64,000 nt of DNA from DASUFZ01 sp035541475 (GTDB taxonomy: Bacteria > Myxococcota_A > UBA9160 > SMWR01). The notes beneath the pieces were generated by a model, which did no database searches, was not told the origin of the DNA, and was given only the letters and a program-made list of their open reading frames with translations. Below, in pieces: positions 24,796 through 32,835 of this stretch. The first letter of the stretch is position 1. Each line of letters begins with the position of its first letter. The stretch is from contig DATKND010000007.1 of NCBI GenBank assembly GCA_035541475.1, positions 1 through 64,000 of the forward strand, given 5' to 3'. The position numbers were made by a program, and so were the translations under genes.

Positions 24796-26211
24796 ATGCG
24801 TGGTCGTGTTCCCAATCGCGCCGCGCGGCTGCTGACGCTCGGCGCTGCGATTCCGCTGGGCGGCTGTCTGGCGGGCCCGAACTACGTGCGTCCCGAAACG
24901 CCCCAGCCGCCCGCCTGGCACGCTCAGCTCGTCAACGGCATGACAGACGCGCAGTCCGATCGCGATGCCCTCGCATCCTGGTGGAGCGTGCTCGATGATC
25001 CGCTGCTCTCCGAGCTGGTCTCGCGCGCCATCGCCAGCAACCTCGACGTGGAGGTGGCGCGCGAGCGCGTGCACGAGGCGCACGAGCGGCGCATCTTCGC
25101 CGAGGCCGGGCTCTATCCGTCGGTGCGCGCGAGGAGCACGGCGACTCCGCAGCAGGGCTACCATGGGAGGACGCCGTCGACGGGGATCGAGGCGCTCTGG
25201 ACCCTCGACGTCGCCGGAAGGCAGCGGCGGACCATCGAAGCGGCGCAGGGAGATCAGCAGGCGCGGGAGGAGGATCTGCACGACGCGCTCGTGAGCGTGG
25301 CTGCCGAGGTCGTGCAGGCCTACGTCGACCTGCGGGCGGTCCAGGCGCACCTCGAGATCGCGGACGCGAACGTCGACGCGGAACGCGAAGTGGCTCAGCT
25401 CGCGAATTGGCGCGCACAGGTGGGGCTCACCAGCTCGCTCGACGTGGTGCGCGCGGACACCGATCTCGAGCAGACTCGCGCGCAGCTCCCGAGCCTCTAC
25501 GCGGGGGTCGAGGAGGCCGAGAACCGCCTGGCGCTACTGCTCGGCGAGACGCCGGGAACGTTCAACGACCGGCTCGAGGCGGCGAAGCCGCTGCCGACGG
25601 TGCCGCCCGAGGTGGCGGTCGGCGTGCCCGCCGACGCGCTGCAACGCCGGCCGGACGTGCGCCGGGCCGAGCGCGTGCTCGCGGCCGAGACCGCGCGGAT
25701 CGGCGTCGCGAAGGCGCAGGAATACCCGACCATCTCCCTGACGGGAGCGGTCGGCGCCAACGCAATCTCGCCTACTACGTTCGCTTCGTTCACCACCCCC
25801 GCGGCGGCTGCCGCCGCTGCGGCCACGGTGTCCCAGGTGCTCTTCGACCACGGCGCCATCCGCGCGACGATCCGCGGCCAGCAGGCCGTCCGCACCGAGG
25901 CGCGCGACCGCTTCCAGCAGGTCGTGCTCGTCGCGCTCGACGACGTCGAGAACGCGATGGTCGAGTACGGCCGCGAGCAGGAGCGCCTGCGGGGGCTGGT
26001 CGAGGCGAGCGCATCGGCGAAGGATGCTGCGGCGCTCTCGCGCGAACGCTATGCGTCGGGGCTGGCCGACTTCGAGGTCGTGCTCGACTCCGAGCGATCG
26101 TTCTACGCGATCGAGGAACAGCGGGTGGCGAGCCAGGCGCGCGTGGTCTCCGACCTTGTGCACCTGTACCGGGCGCTCGGCGGCGGCTGGAGCGGGGAGG
26201 CACAGGCTTGA
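24796..26211 (+). CDS. TolC/NodT-family outer-membrane efflux lipoprotein
   Basis: A 471-residue outer membrane factor. A lipobox (PLGGC) follows a short signal; GPNYVRPETPQPPAW is the typical mature N-terminus of NodT-type factors. Two outer-membrane-factor repeats follow with the usual coiled-coil helices (VEVARERVHEAHERRIFAEAGLYPSVRA, GLTSSLDVVRADTDLEQTRAQLPSL, LQRRPDVRRAERVLAAETARIGVAKAQ). The ATG at 24796 is preceded by GGGGGG. It is the first gene of a four-gene exporter, and its TGA stop overlaps the TTG start of the periplasmic adaptor gene. The 82-base gap upstream (24714-24795) shows no clear promoter. Confidence 0.93.
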   Translation: MRGRVPNRAARLLTLGAAIPLGGCLAGPNYVRPETPQPPAWHAQLVNGMTDAQSDRDALASWWSVLDDPLLSELVSRAIASNLDVEVARERVHEAHERRIFAEAGLYPSVRARSTATPQQGYHGRTPSTGIEALWTLDVAGRQRRTIEAAQGDQQAREEDLHDALVSVAAEVVQAYVDLRAVQAHLEIADANVDAEREVAQLANWRAQVGLTSSLDVVRADTDLEQTRAQLPSLYAGVEEAENRLALLLGETPGTFNDRLEAAKPLPTVPPEVAVGVPADALQRRPDVRRAERVLAAETARIGVAKAQEYPTISLTGAVGANAISPTTFASFTTPAAAAAAAATVSQVLFDHGAIRATIRGQQAVRTEARDRFQQVVLVALDDVENAMVEYGREQERLRGLVEASASAKDAAALSRERYASGLADFEVVLDSERSFYAIEEQRVASQARVVSDLVHLYRALGGGWSGEAQA

Positions 26212-27476
26212 GCGAGCGAGGTCCCGAAACGAGCGACGACGCCCTGCAGCCGCTGCTGCCCGAGCTCGTGCGCGTGCCGGGCGTCCGCGGGCTGCACGCG
26301 ATCGCGCTGCTCGCGGTGCTGGCGCTGCTGGCGCTGCTCGGCCTGCGCGCGCTCGAGACGCCGCGCACGAGCTACCGGACGGAGAGCGCGAAGCTGGGCG
26401 ATCTGGTCGTGACCGTGACGGCGACCGGTCCGCTGCAGCCGACCGAGCAGGTCGACGTCGGCAGCGAGCTCTCGGGCACCCTGCGAACGGTCGCGGTCGG
26501 CTACAACGACCACGTGCAGGCCGGCCAGGTGCTGGCGCGTCTCGACACCACGCGCCTCGAGGCGCAGGCGCTCCAGGCGCGCGCGTCGCTCGCCGCGGCC
26601 GAGGCGAGCCTCGACGAGGCGCGCGCGACCGAGAAGGAGGCGAGCGCGCAGCAGGACCGCCTGCAGCGCCTGCACGAGATCAGCAACGCGAAGCTGCCGT
26701 CGGAGTCGGAGTTCGCGACGGCGCGCAGCGTCGCGACGCGCGCGCTCGGCGCCGTCCGCAGCGCCGAGGCCGCGGTCCAGCAGGCGCGCGCGACGCTCGA
26801 CGTCGCGCAGACGGATCTCTCGCATACCGAGATCCGCTCGCCGATCGACGGCGTCGTGCTCGTGGCGAACGCGCGCCCCGGTCAGACCGTCGCGGCATCG
26901 CTCCAGGCGCCGGTGCTCTTCACGCTCGCCGGCGACCTCACGAAGCTCCACCTCGATCTCTCGATCGACGAGGCGGACGTCGGCAAGGTGCGCGAGGGCC
27001 AGTCGGTCCACTTCAGCGTGGACGCCTGGCCGGGCCGCACCTTCGAAGGCCACATCGATCAGGTGCATTTCGGCGCGCGCACCCTGGCCGGCGTGGTCAG
27101 CTACGCGGCGATCGCCGCCGTCGACAACCCGGATCTGCTGCTGCGGCCCGGCATGACCGCTACGGCGGAGATCGAGGTCGAGCACGACGCGCAGGTGATG
27201 CTCGTGCCGAACGCCGCGCTGCGCTTCGAGCCGCCGGAGCACGAGACCTCGTCGGCGCACGGCCTCGCGTGGTTCCTGCCCGACAAGCACCGCTTCGACG
27301 TGAGCCCGAGCGACGCCGCGCACGACGCCGCGCCGCACGTGTGGGAGCTGCAAGGGGGAAACCTGCGGCGCGTGGCGATCGAGCCGATCGGCTCGGACGG
27401 CACCTGGACGGGAGTCCGCCCGGGCACGGTCGAGGACGGTGCGCACCTCGTGGTCGACACGGCGCGACGAGGCTAG
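26208..27476 (+). CDS. MacA-like periplasmic adaptor (membrane fusion protein)
   Basis: A 422-residue HlyD/MacA-type adaptor. One transmembrane helix (residues 28-46) anchors it in the inner membrane. Then come the lipoyl half-motif (VTATGPLQPTEQVDVGSELSG), an alpha-helical hairpin (about residues 105-175, ARASLAAAEASLDEARATEKEA), the second lipoyl half (EIRSPIDGVVLVANARPGQTV) and a beta-barrel ending in RPGMTATAEIEV. It links the ABC permease to the TolC-like channel. The start is a TTG at 26208 overlapping the previous stop (TTGA), with GGGGAGG 7 bases upstream; no better start exists before the anchor helix. Confidence 0.92.
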   Translation: MSERGPETSDDALQPLLPELVRVPGVRGLHAIALLAVLALLALLGLRALETPRTSYRTESAKLGDLVVTVTATGPLQPTEQVDVGSELSGTLRTVAVGYNDHVQAGQVLARLDTTRLEAQALQARASLAAAEASLDEARATEKEASAQQDRLQRLHEISNAKLPSESEFATARSVATRALGAVRSAEAAVQQARATLDVAQTDLSHTEIRSPIDGVVLVANARPGQTVAASLQAPVLFTLAGDLTKLHLDLSIDEADVGKVREGQSVHFSVDAWPGRTFEGHIDQVHFGARTLAGVVSYAAIAAVDNPDLLLRPGMTATAEIEVEHDAQVMLVPNAALRFEPPEHETSSAHGLAWFLPDKHRFDVSPSDAAHDAAPHVWELQGGNLRRVAIEPIGSDGTWTGVRPGTVEDGAHLVVDTARRG

Positions 27477-27479
27477 GCC

Positions 27480-28181
27480 GTGGCCGAGCCGCTCGCCGAG
27501 CTCGAGCGCGTCGAGAAGGACTACGGCAGCGGACGCGCGGCGGTCGCGGCGCTCCGCGGTGTCGACATCTCGATCGGTCCGAACGACTTCGTCGCGATCA
27601 TGGGGCCGTCGGGCTCGGGGAAATCGAGCGCGCTCCACATCCTCGGCTGCCTCGACGTGCCGACCCGCGGCCACTACCGCTTCCGCGGCGTCGACGTCGC
27701 CACGCTCTCGCGCGACCAGCGCGCGCTGCTGCGCCGCCACTACCTCGGCTTCGTGTTCCAGCGCTTCCAGCTGCTGCCGCGCAGCTCCGCGCTCGAGAAC
27801 GTGGAGCTCCCGCTGCTCTACCGCGGCGAAGGTGCGCGCGAGCGACGCCTGCGCGCGGAGCAGGCGCTCGACGAGGTCGGGCTCTCGGCGCGCGCGACGC
27901 ACACGCCGACCGAGCTCTCGGGCGGCGAGCAGCAGCGCGTCGCGATCGCGCGCGCCATCGCCGGCAAGCCGGTCTTCCTGCTGGCCGACGAGCCGACCGG
28001 CAGCCTCGACTCGCGTAGCAGCCGCTCGGTACTCGAGCTGCTGACGCGGCTGCGCCGCGAGCGCGGACTCGCGATCGCGCTGGTGACCCACGACCCGGCC
28101 GTCGCAAGCTGGGCCGAGCGCGTGATCGAGATCGAGGACGGCCGCGTGAAGCAGGCGCCGCAGCGCGCCGGGAGCGACTGA
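27480..28181 (+). CDS. MacB/LolD-like ABC transporter ATP-binding protein
   Basis: A 233-residue ATPase of the MacB/LolD group. Walker A is GPSGSGKSS, the Q-loop is FVFQRFQLLP, the signature is LSGGEQQR, Walker B is VFLLADEPTG and the H-loop is VTHDP. GTG start at 27480, 3 bases after the adaptor gene. It powers the separate permease encoded next. In classic MacB the ATPase and permease are fused; here they are split, as in YknYZ and many Gram-negative homologues. The system exports a peptide, lipid or macrolide-like compound that cannot be named. Confidence 0.95.
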   Translation: MAEPLAELERVEKDYGSGRAAVAALRGVDISIGPNDFVAIMGPSGSGKSSALHILGCLDVPTRGHYRFRGVDVATLSRDQRALLRRHYLGFVFQRFQLLPRSSALENVELPLLYRGEGARERRLRAEQALDEVGLSARATHTPTELSGGEQQRVAIARAIAGKPVFLLADEPTGSLDSRSSRSVLELLTRLRRERGLAIALVTHDPAVASWAERVIEIEDGRVKQAPQRAGSD

Positions 28182-29398
28182 TGCTGCGCGAGCTCGTGCG
28201 CCTCGCGCTGCGCTCGCTGCGCCGCAACGCGCTGCGCTCCGCGCTCACCATGCTCGGCATCGTGATCGGCGTCGCCGCCGTGATCGCAATGGTGACGATG
28301 GGCGCGGGCGTCACGCGCGAGGTCCAGCGCGGCTTCGCGCAGCTCGGCACGAATCTGCTGCTGGTGCGGCCCGGCGCCTCACACGCGGGCTCCGGGAATG
28401 CGCGCGCCAACGCGCCCGACTTCACGCTCGCCGACGTCGAGACGATCGAGCGCGAGGTGCCCGAGGCGGTCGCGGTGGCGCCGGTCGACACGACGGCGCT
28501 GCAGGTGATCGCGGGGGACCGCAACCGGCTCACCAACGTGATGGGCAGCGGCGACTCGTTCCTGCGCGCGCGCGCCTGGAAGCTCGCCAGCGGGCGCACG
28601 TTCAGCGAAGGCGAGGAGCGCGCGGGCGCGGCCGTGTGCGTGCTCGGCTCGACCGTCGCGCGCGACCTCTTCGGCGGTGAGGATCCGCAGGGCCACCGGA
28701 TCCGGCTCGGCTCGCGCTCGTGTCTGTGTGTCGGCTCGCTCGAGGCCAAGGGCGCCTCGGGCTTCGGCTCGGACCAGGACGACTTCGTGCTCGTGCCGCT
28801 GCGCTGGTACCAGCGCCAGATCTCGGGCGGAGGCGGGGGAGGCGGCGTCCACTCGATCTACGTCGCGGCGCGCGACGACGTGTCGACCGCGCGGCTCTCC
28901 GGCGACGTCGCGCAGCTGCTGCGCCAGCGCCGGCACGTCGAACACTCGGGCGACGACTTCACGATTCGCGACATGACGGAGGTCGCGGCGGCGGCCGTCG
29001 GCACGACGCGCGCGCTGACGCGCTTCCTCGGCGCGCTCGCGGCGGTCAGCATGGGAGTCGGCGGCATCGGCATCATGAACATCATGCTGGTGTCGGTCAC
29101 CGAGCGGACGCGCGAGATCGGCATCCGGCTGGCAGTCGGGGCGCTCGAGCGCGACGTGCAGCGCCAGTTCCTGGTCGAGGCCGCCGTGCTCGCGTCGCTC
29201 GGCGGCGTCGTCGGCATCGCCCTCGGCCTCGTCGCGGCGCTGCTCGGCGCGCACATGCTCGAGGTGCACTTCGTGTTCGAGCCGGGCGTCGTAGTCGCGG
29301 CCTTCCTCATCTCGGGCGCGACCGGACTCGCCTTCGGCTACTACCCGGCGCGCCGCGCCGCGCGCCAGAACCCGATCGAGGCGCTGAGCTACGAGTGA
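28181..29398 (+). CDS. MacB/FtsX-family ABC transporter permease
   Basis: A 405-residue permease with the four-helix MacB/FtsX layout: one N-terminal helix (LTMLGIVIGVAAVIAMVTMG), a periplasmic MacB-PCD domain (about residues 45-260) and three C-terminal helices (FLGALAAVSMGVGGIGIMNIMLVSV, LVEAAVLASLGGVVGIALGLVAALLG, VVVAAFLISGATGLAFGYYPARRAA). TERTREIGIRLAVGALERDV is the coupling motif to the ATPase. Its ATG overlaps the ATPase stop by one base (TGATG). A glycine run (residues 217-223) marks a flexible stretch in the periplasmic domain. The 3' end overlaps the next, convergent gene by 10 bases. Confidence 0.94.
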   Translation: MLRELVRLALRSLRRNALRSALTMLGIVIGVAAVIAMVTMGAGVTREVQRGFAQLGTNLLLVRPGASHAGSGNARANAPDFTLADVETIEREVPEAVAVAPVDTTALQVIAGDRNRLTNVMGSGDSFLRARAWKLASGRTFSEGEERAGAAVCVLGSTVARDLFGGEDPQGHRIRLGSRSCLCVGSLEAKGASGFGSDQDDFVLVPLRWYQRQISGGGGGGGVHSIYVAARDDVSTARLSGDVAQLLRQRRHVEHSGDDFTIRDMTEVAAAAVGTTRALTRFLGALAAVSMGVGGIGIMNIMLVSVTERTREIGIRLAVGALERDVQRQFLVEAAVLASLGGVVGIALGLVAALLGAHMLEVHFVFEPGVVVAAFLISGATGLAFGYYPARRAARQNPIEALSYE

Positions 29399-29751
29399 TT
29401 CGCGTCGGCGCGCGCCGGCTCGAAGAGCGGCGAGAGCGCCACGCGGATCTGGCTGGCGCCGACCCACGCCAGCACGCCGAGGCCGATCGCGCGCCCGGGC
29501 ACGATCCGGCCCGCGAGCGCCAGCGTGAAGAGCAGCGCGAGCGCGATCACCAGCGCGACCGCCGCCGGCGCATAACAAGCGGCCGAGAAGAGCTGGAGCA
29601 CCGATGAGGCCAGCACCCGGCCACGGTGCGCGCCGACCAGGGCAAAGATCCGCTCCGCGTCGGTGACGCCGACGCCCGGCATGAGCAGCCACGCGCCGGA
29701 GAATGCGGCGGCCGCGAGCCCGAGCCCGATGCGGCCGCGTGTCTCACCCAC
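29389..29751 (-). CDS. small multi-pass membrane protein, unknown function
   Basis: About 120 residues with three to four hydrophobic segments (LGLAAAAFSGAWLLM, GRVLASSVLQLFSAACYAPAAVALVIALALLFTLAL, AIGLGVLAWVGAS). No recognised family; the layout recalls DUF4386-like integral membrane proteins. The start is uncertain: a GTG at 29751 fits the gap before the divergent oxidoreductase gene, while an ATG at 29778 would overlap the start of that gene on the other strand. The stop overlaps the exporter permease by 10 bases. Confidence 0.6.
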   Translation of the reverse strand: MGETRGRIGLGLAAAAFSGAWLLMPGVGVTDAERIFALVGAHRGRVLASSVLQLFSAACYAPAAVALVIALALLFTLALAGRIVPGRAIGLGVLAWVGASQIRVALSPLFEPARADANHS

Positions 29752-29776
29752 GGCGGCGCATGGTACCGTGGCGCAC

Positions 29777-30964
29777 ATGTCGATCGATCCGTTCGCGCCC
29801 GCTTCGCTCGGCCAGCTGACCTTGCGAAACCGCTTCATCAAGGCGGCCACTTTCGAGGGCATGGCCGAGCGCGGCCTCGTCAGCGATCGCCTGATCGACT
29901 TCCACCGCGCGATGGCGGCCGGCGGACTCGGCATGACGACCGTCGCCTATCTCGCCGTCTCCGAGGACGGCCAGGGCGCGCCGGCCGAGATCGTGGTGCG
30001 GCCCGATGCGACGCCGGGACTCCGCAAGCTCGCCGACGCGGTGCACGCGCAGGGTGCGGCGATCTCGGCGCAGATCGGGCACGCGGGTCCGGTCGCGGCC
30101 GGCACCGGCCGCAAGGGCCTCGCGCCCTCGCGCATCTTCAGCGCGATGGCGCTGCGCTTCACCGCGGCGATCGACGAGCGCGACATGGCGCGCATCACGC
30201 AGGACTTCGTGCAGGCCGCGCGCATCCTCCAGGACGCGGGCTTCGACGCGCTCGAGCTCCACCTCGGTCACAACTACCTGCTGTCCGCCTTTCTGAGCCC
30301 CGCACTGAACCGCCGCCGCGACCGCTTCGGCGGCTCGATCGAGAACCGCGCGGAGTTCCCGCGACAGGTCGTGCGCGCGGTGCGCGAGGCGGTCGGGCCC
30401 GGGATGGCGCTGCTCGCCAAGCTCAACATGGCCGACGGCTATCCGGGCGGCATCTGGCTCGACGAGAGCGTCGAGGCCGCGCGGCTGCTGGAATCCGACG
30501 GCGCGCTCGACGCGCTCGAGCTGACCGGCGGCAGCTCGCTCAAGAACCCGATGTATCTCTTCCGCGGCGAGGCGCCGATCGAGGAGATGGCGAAGGCCTT
30601 CCCGCAGCCGCTGCGGACGGGCTTCCGGCTGATGGGCCGCCGCTTCCTGCCCTCGTATCCCTTCGAGGAGGCCTACTTCCTGCCCTACGCGCGTCAGTTT
30701 CGCGACGCGCTGCGGATGCCGCTCGTGCTACTCGGCGGTATCAACCGCATCGAGACGGTGCGGCGCGCGCTCGACGAGGGCTTCGCCTTCGTCGCGATGG
30801 GCCGCGCGCTGCTGCGCGAGCCCGACCTGCTCGCGCGCTGGCAGCGCGGCGACGCCGGCGAGGCGCTCTGCATCCACTGCAACAAGTGCATGCCGACGAT
30901 CTACCGCGGCACGCATTGCGTGCTCGTGCCGGCGGATCGGCGGCCCGGACATCCTCCGGCTTGA
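29777..30964 (+). CDS. NADH:flavin oxidoreductase/old yellow enzyme family protein
   Basis: A 395-residue FMN TIM barrel. PFAPASLGQLTLRNRFIKAATFEGMAERG is the OYE N-terminus; ELHLGHNYLLSAFLSPALNRRRDRFGG and SIENRAEF are the catalytic/substrate loop signature; PLVLLGGINRIETVRRAL and FVAMGRALLREPDLL bind the FMN phosphate. The C-terminus carries a four-cysteine motif, CIHCNKCMPTIYRGTHC, placed as in the [4Fe-4S] site of 2,4-dienoyl-CoA reductase, but the protein ends soon after with no second FAD/NAD domain. ATG at 29777. Its last 64 bases overlap the 3' end of the convergent TetR gene. An enoate or enone reductase role is the family expectation. Confidence 0.9.
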   Translation: MSIDPFAPASLGQLTLRNRFIKAATFEGMAERGLVSDRLIDFHRAMAAGGLGMTTVAYLAVSEDGQGAPAEIVVRPDATPGLRKLADAVHAQGAAISAQIGHAGPVAAGTGRKGLAPSRIFSAMALRFTAAIDERDMARITQDFVQAARILQDAGFDALELHLGHNYLLSAFLSPALNRRRDRFGGSIENRAEFPRQVVRAVREAVGPGMALLAKLNMADGYPGGIWLDESVEAARLLESDGALDALELTGGSSLKNPMYLFRGEAPIEEMAKAFPQPLRTGFRLMGRRFLPSYPFEEAYFLPYARQFRDALRMPLVLLGGINRIETVRRALDEGFAFVAMGRALLREPDLLARWQRGDAGEALCIHCNKCMPTIYRGTHCVLVPADRRPGHPPA

Positions 30965-31626
30965 CGTCCCGCCAGCTCGACGAGCGCCGCGATCGTGCGA
31001 TCCGCGACGAACTCGAAGAAGGAGTCGCCGTCGAGGCGCGCGAGGTGCGGCACGAGCGGCGCGAGGCGCTCGCGGCCGGCCTCGCTCATCTCCGCCAGCG
31101 AGGCGCGCGCGCCCTCGATCTGCTCGGGCAGCGAGAGCGACGCCTCCTGCATCGCGAGGCCGATCGTGGTCTCCGCGATCCAGAGCTGCGCGCGCGCGAG
31201 CTGCGCGCCGCGAAGCCCGCCGCGCTCGAGGATCGCGACCACCTCGGCGATCGCGTCGAGCCAGCGCGGCGAGGTGCGTCCGCGGCGGCCGATCAGCGAG
31301 AGCACCGCGGGGTAGCGCAACAGATGCGCGCGTAGCGACGACATCCAGTCGCGCACCTGCTCCGGCCAGCCCGCGCGGCGGCGGATCTCGAGCGGCGCGG
31401 CGCCGAGCACGCGGCCTAACACGGAGTCGAGCAGGTCGTCGAGGCTCACGAAGTGCCGGTAGAGCGCGGCCGGCACGGCCTCCACCTCCGAGGCGATGCG
31501 CGCGATCGTGAGCGCTTCGCGCGGCGAGCGCTCGAGCAGGCCGTGCGCCGCGTCGAGGATGGCGTCGCGCGAGAGGCGCGCCGGGCGGCCCCGGCGTCGG
31601 CGATCGGCGCGCGCCGCGCGCGCCAT
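30901..31626 (-). CDS. TetR-family transcriptional regulator (last gene of operon)
   Basis: A 241-residue regulator. A basic N-terminus (RADRRRRGRPARLSRD) leads into the HTH (ILDAAHGLLERSPREALTIARIASEVEAVPAALYRHF). The long C-terminal helical domain (WLDAIAEVVAILERGGLRG, AETTIGLAMQEASL) fits the TetR_C group that binds large hydrophobic ligands. The ATG at 31626 overlaps the stop of the ColD-like gene by one base (TGATG), so it is translated as part of the five-gene operon and probably controls it through the operator at 35235-35249. The last 64 bases overlap the convergent oxidoreductase gene. Confidence 0.88.
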   Translation of the reverse strand: MARAARADRRRRGRPARLSRDAILDAAHGLLERSPREALTIARIASEVEAVPAALYRHFVSLDDLLDSVLGRVLGAAPLEIRRRAGWPEQVRDWMSSLRAHLLRYPAVLSLIGRRGRTSPRWLDAIAEVVAILERGGLRGAQLARAQLWIAETTIGLAMQEASLSLPEQIEGARASLAEMSEAGRERLAPLVPHLARLDGDSFFEFVADRTIAALVELAGRQAGGCPGRRSAGTSTQCVPR

Positions 31627-32834
31627 CAGCGCGCGCACTCACGGACGTACGCGTCCACGAGGTCGCCGATGAAGTGCATCTGCGCGTCGCCCTGCGCGTG
31701 ATTCATCGGAAGGATCACGCCCCACTCCATGACGCGGTCGGCGTTCGGAAGTCCCTCCGGATCGACGCGCATCGCGATCTTCCGGAACGCGGGCTGCCGC
31801 GTGGCGTTGCCGGTCCACACCATGCGCGTGTCGACGCCGTTCGCCTCCATGTACTGCTGGAAGTCGGCGCGGCGGATGCCCGACTCGGGCCGGATGCACG
31901 TCGCGAACATGTGCCAGGCCGTGTCGATGCCGGGAGTCGTGCGCGGCAGGGCGAAGTGACGCGGATGCCGGCCGAGGCGCTCGCACAAAATCTGGAAGTT
32001 GCGCTTCCGGCGCTCGAGGTTGGCGGGCAGCTTCCGCATCTGCACGACGCCGAAGGCGGCCGACAGCTCCGACGGCTCGAAGTTCCAGCCGAGCTCGTCG
32101 AAGATGAAGAGGTTGTCGTACTCGATCCCGTCGACGTCGCTGAAGAAGCGGTCGCCCTTGCCCTTGCGGCTGCCGAAGAGCTGGATCTCGCTGCGCCGTC
32201 CCCAACGCCGCAGCAGCAGGCAGCGATCCGCGAGCGCCTCGTCGTCGAGACACACCATGCCGCCGGTGCCGGCCGCGGTGATGATGTGCGACAGCGCGAA
32301 GCTCGTGACGCTGATGTCGGAGCGCGTGCCGGTCGGCGTGCCGTTCTGCGTCGCTCCGAGGCAGTCGCATGAATCCTCGATCACGCGGAGGTCGTGACGG
32401 TCGGCGATGGCGCGGATCGCGTCCCAGTCGGGGCAGTTGCCCGTGAGGTTCGGCGCGAGGATCGCCTTCGTGCGCGGCGAGAGGTTCCGCTCGATGCGCT
32501 GCACGTCGATCTGGTAGGTGTCTTCGGTCACGTCGACGAAGACCGGCACGAGCCGGCTTCGCACCATCGGCGCGATGTCTGTCGAGAAGGTGAGCGGTGA
32601 GGTGACGATCTCGTCGGCCTCCGAGAGCCCGAGCAGCTCGATCGCGAGGTAGAGCGCCGACGACCCCGAGTTGCACATCACGCCGCGCTGCTTCCCGAAC
32701 GACGCCGCGACGAGTCGCTCCAGCTCGCGCACATGCTTCCCGATCCGCAGCGCCGACGGACCGCCGCGCAGCACCGACACGACCGCGGCGATCTCTTCCT
32801 CGTCGTGGACGCTGCCCGCGTACTCGATGCGCAC
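31626..32834 (-). CDS. DegT/DnrJ/EryC1-fold PLP enzyme, ColD/RfbH-like 3-dehydratase type
   Basis: A 402-residue fold-type I PLP protein. The DegT-family core is clear: NSGSSALYLAIELLGL, VTSPLTFSTDIAPM, FVDVTEDTYQID, EDSCDCLGA. At the site where aminotransferases carry the Schiff-base lysine (SFxxxK), this protein reads SFALSHIIT with His183. That is the signature of the sugar 3-dehydratases E1/RfbH and ColD, which remove a C-3 hydroxyl from NDP-4-keto-6-deoxyhexoses. TRMVWTGNATRQPAF also matches RfbH. The cysteine cluster after RDWGR in RfbH/E1 is missing (here RRWGRRSEIQLFG), which points to the non-iron-sulfur ColD type. GTG start at 32834, right after the amidohydrolase stop; an ATG at 32861 is the alternative. 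Confidence 0.85.
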   Translation of the reverse strand: MRIEYAGSVHDEEEIAAVVSVLRGGPSALRIGKHVRELERLVAASFGKQRGVMCNSGSSALYLAIELLGLSEADEIVTSPLTFSTDIAPMVRSRLVPVFVDVTEDTYQIDVQRIERNLSPRTKAILAPNLTGNCPDWDAIRAIADRHDLRVIEDSCDCLGATQNGTPTGTRSDISVTSFALSHIITAAGTGGMVCLDDEALADRCLLLRRWGRRSEIQLFGSRKGKGDRFFSDVDGIEYDNLFIFDELGWNFEPSELSAAFGVVQMRKLPANLERRKRNFQILCERLGRHPRHFALPRTTPGIDTAWHMFATCIRPESGIRRADFQQYMEANGVDTRMVWTGNATRQPAFRKIAMRVDPEGLPNADRVMEWGVILPMNHAQGDAQMHFIGDLVDAYVRECAR

Positions 32835-32835
32835 C

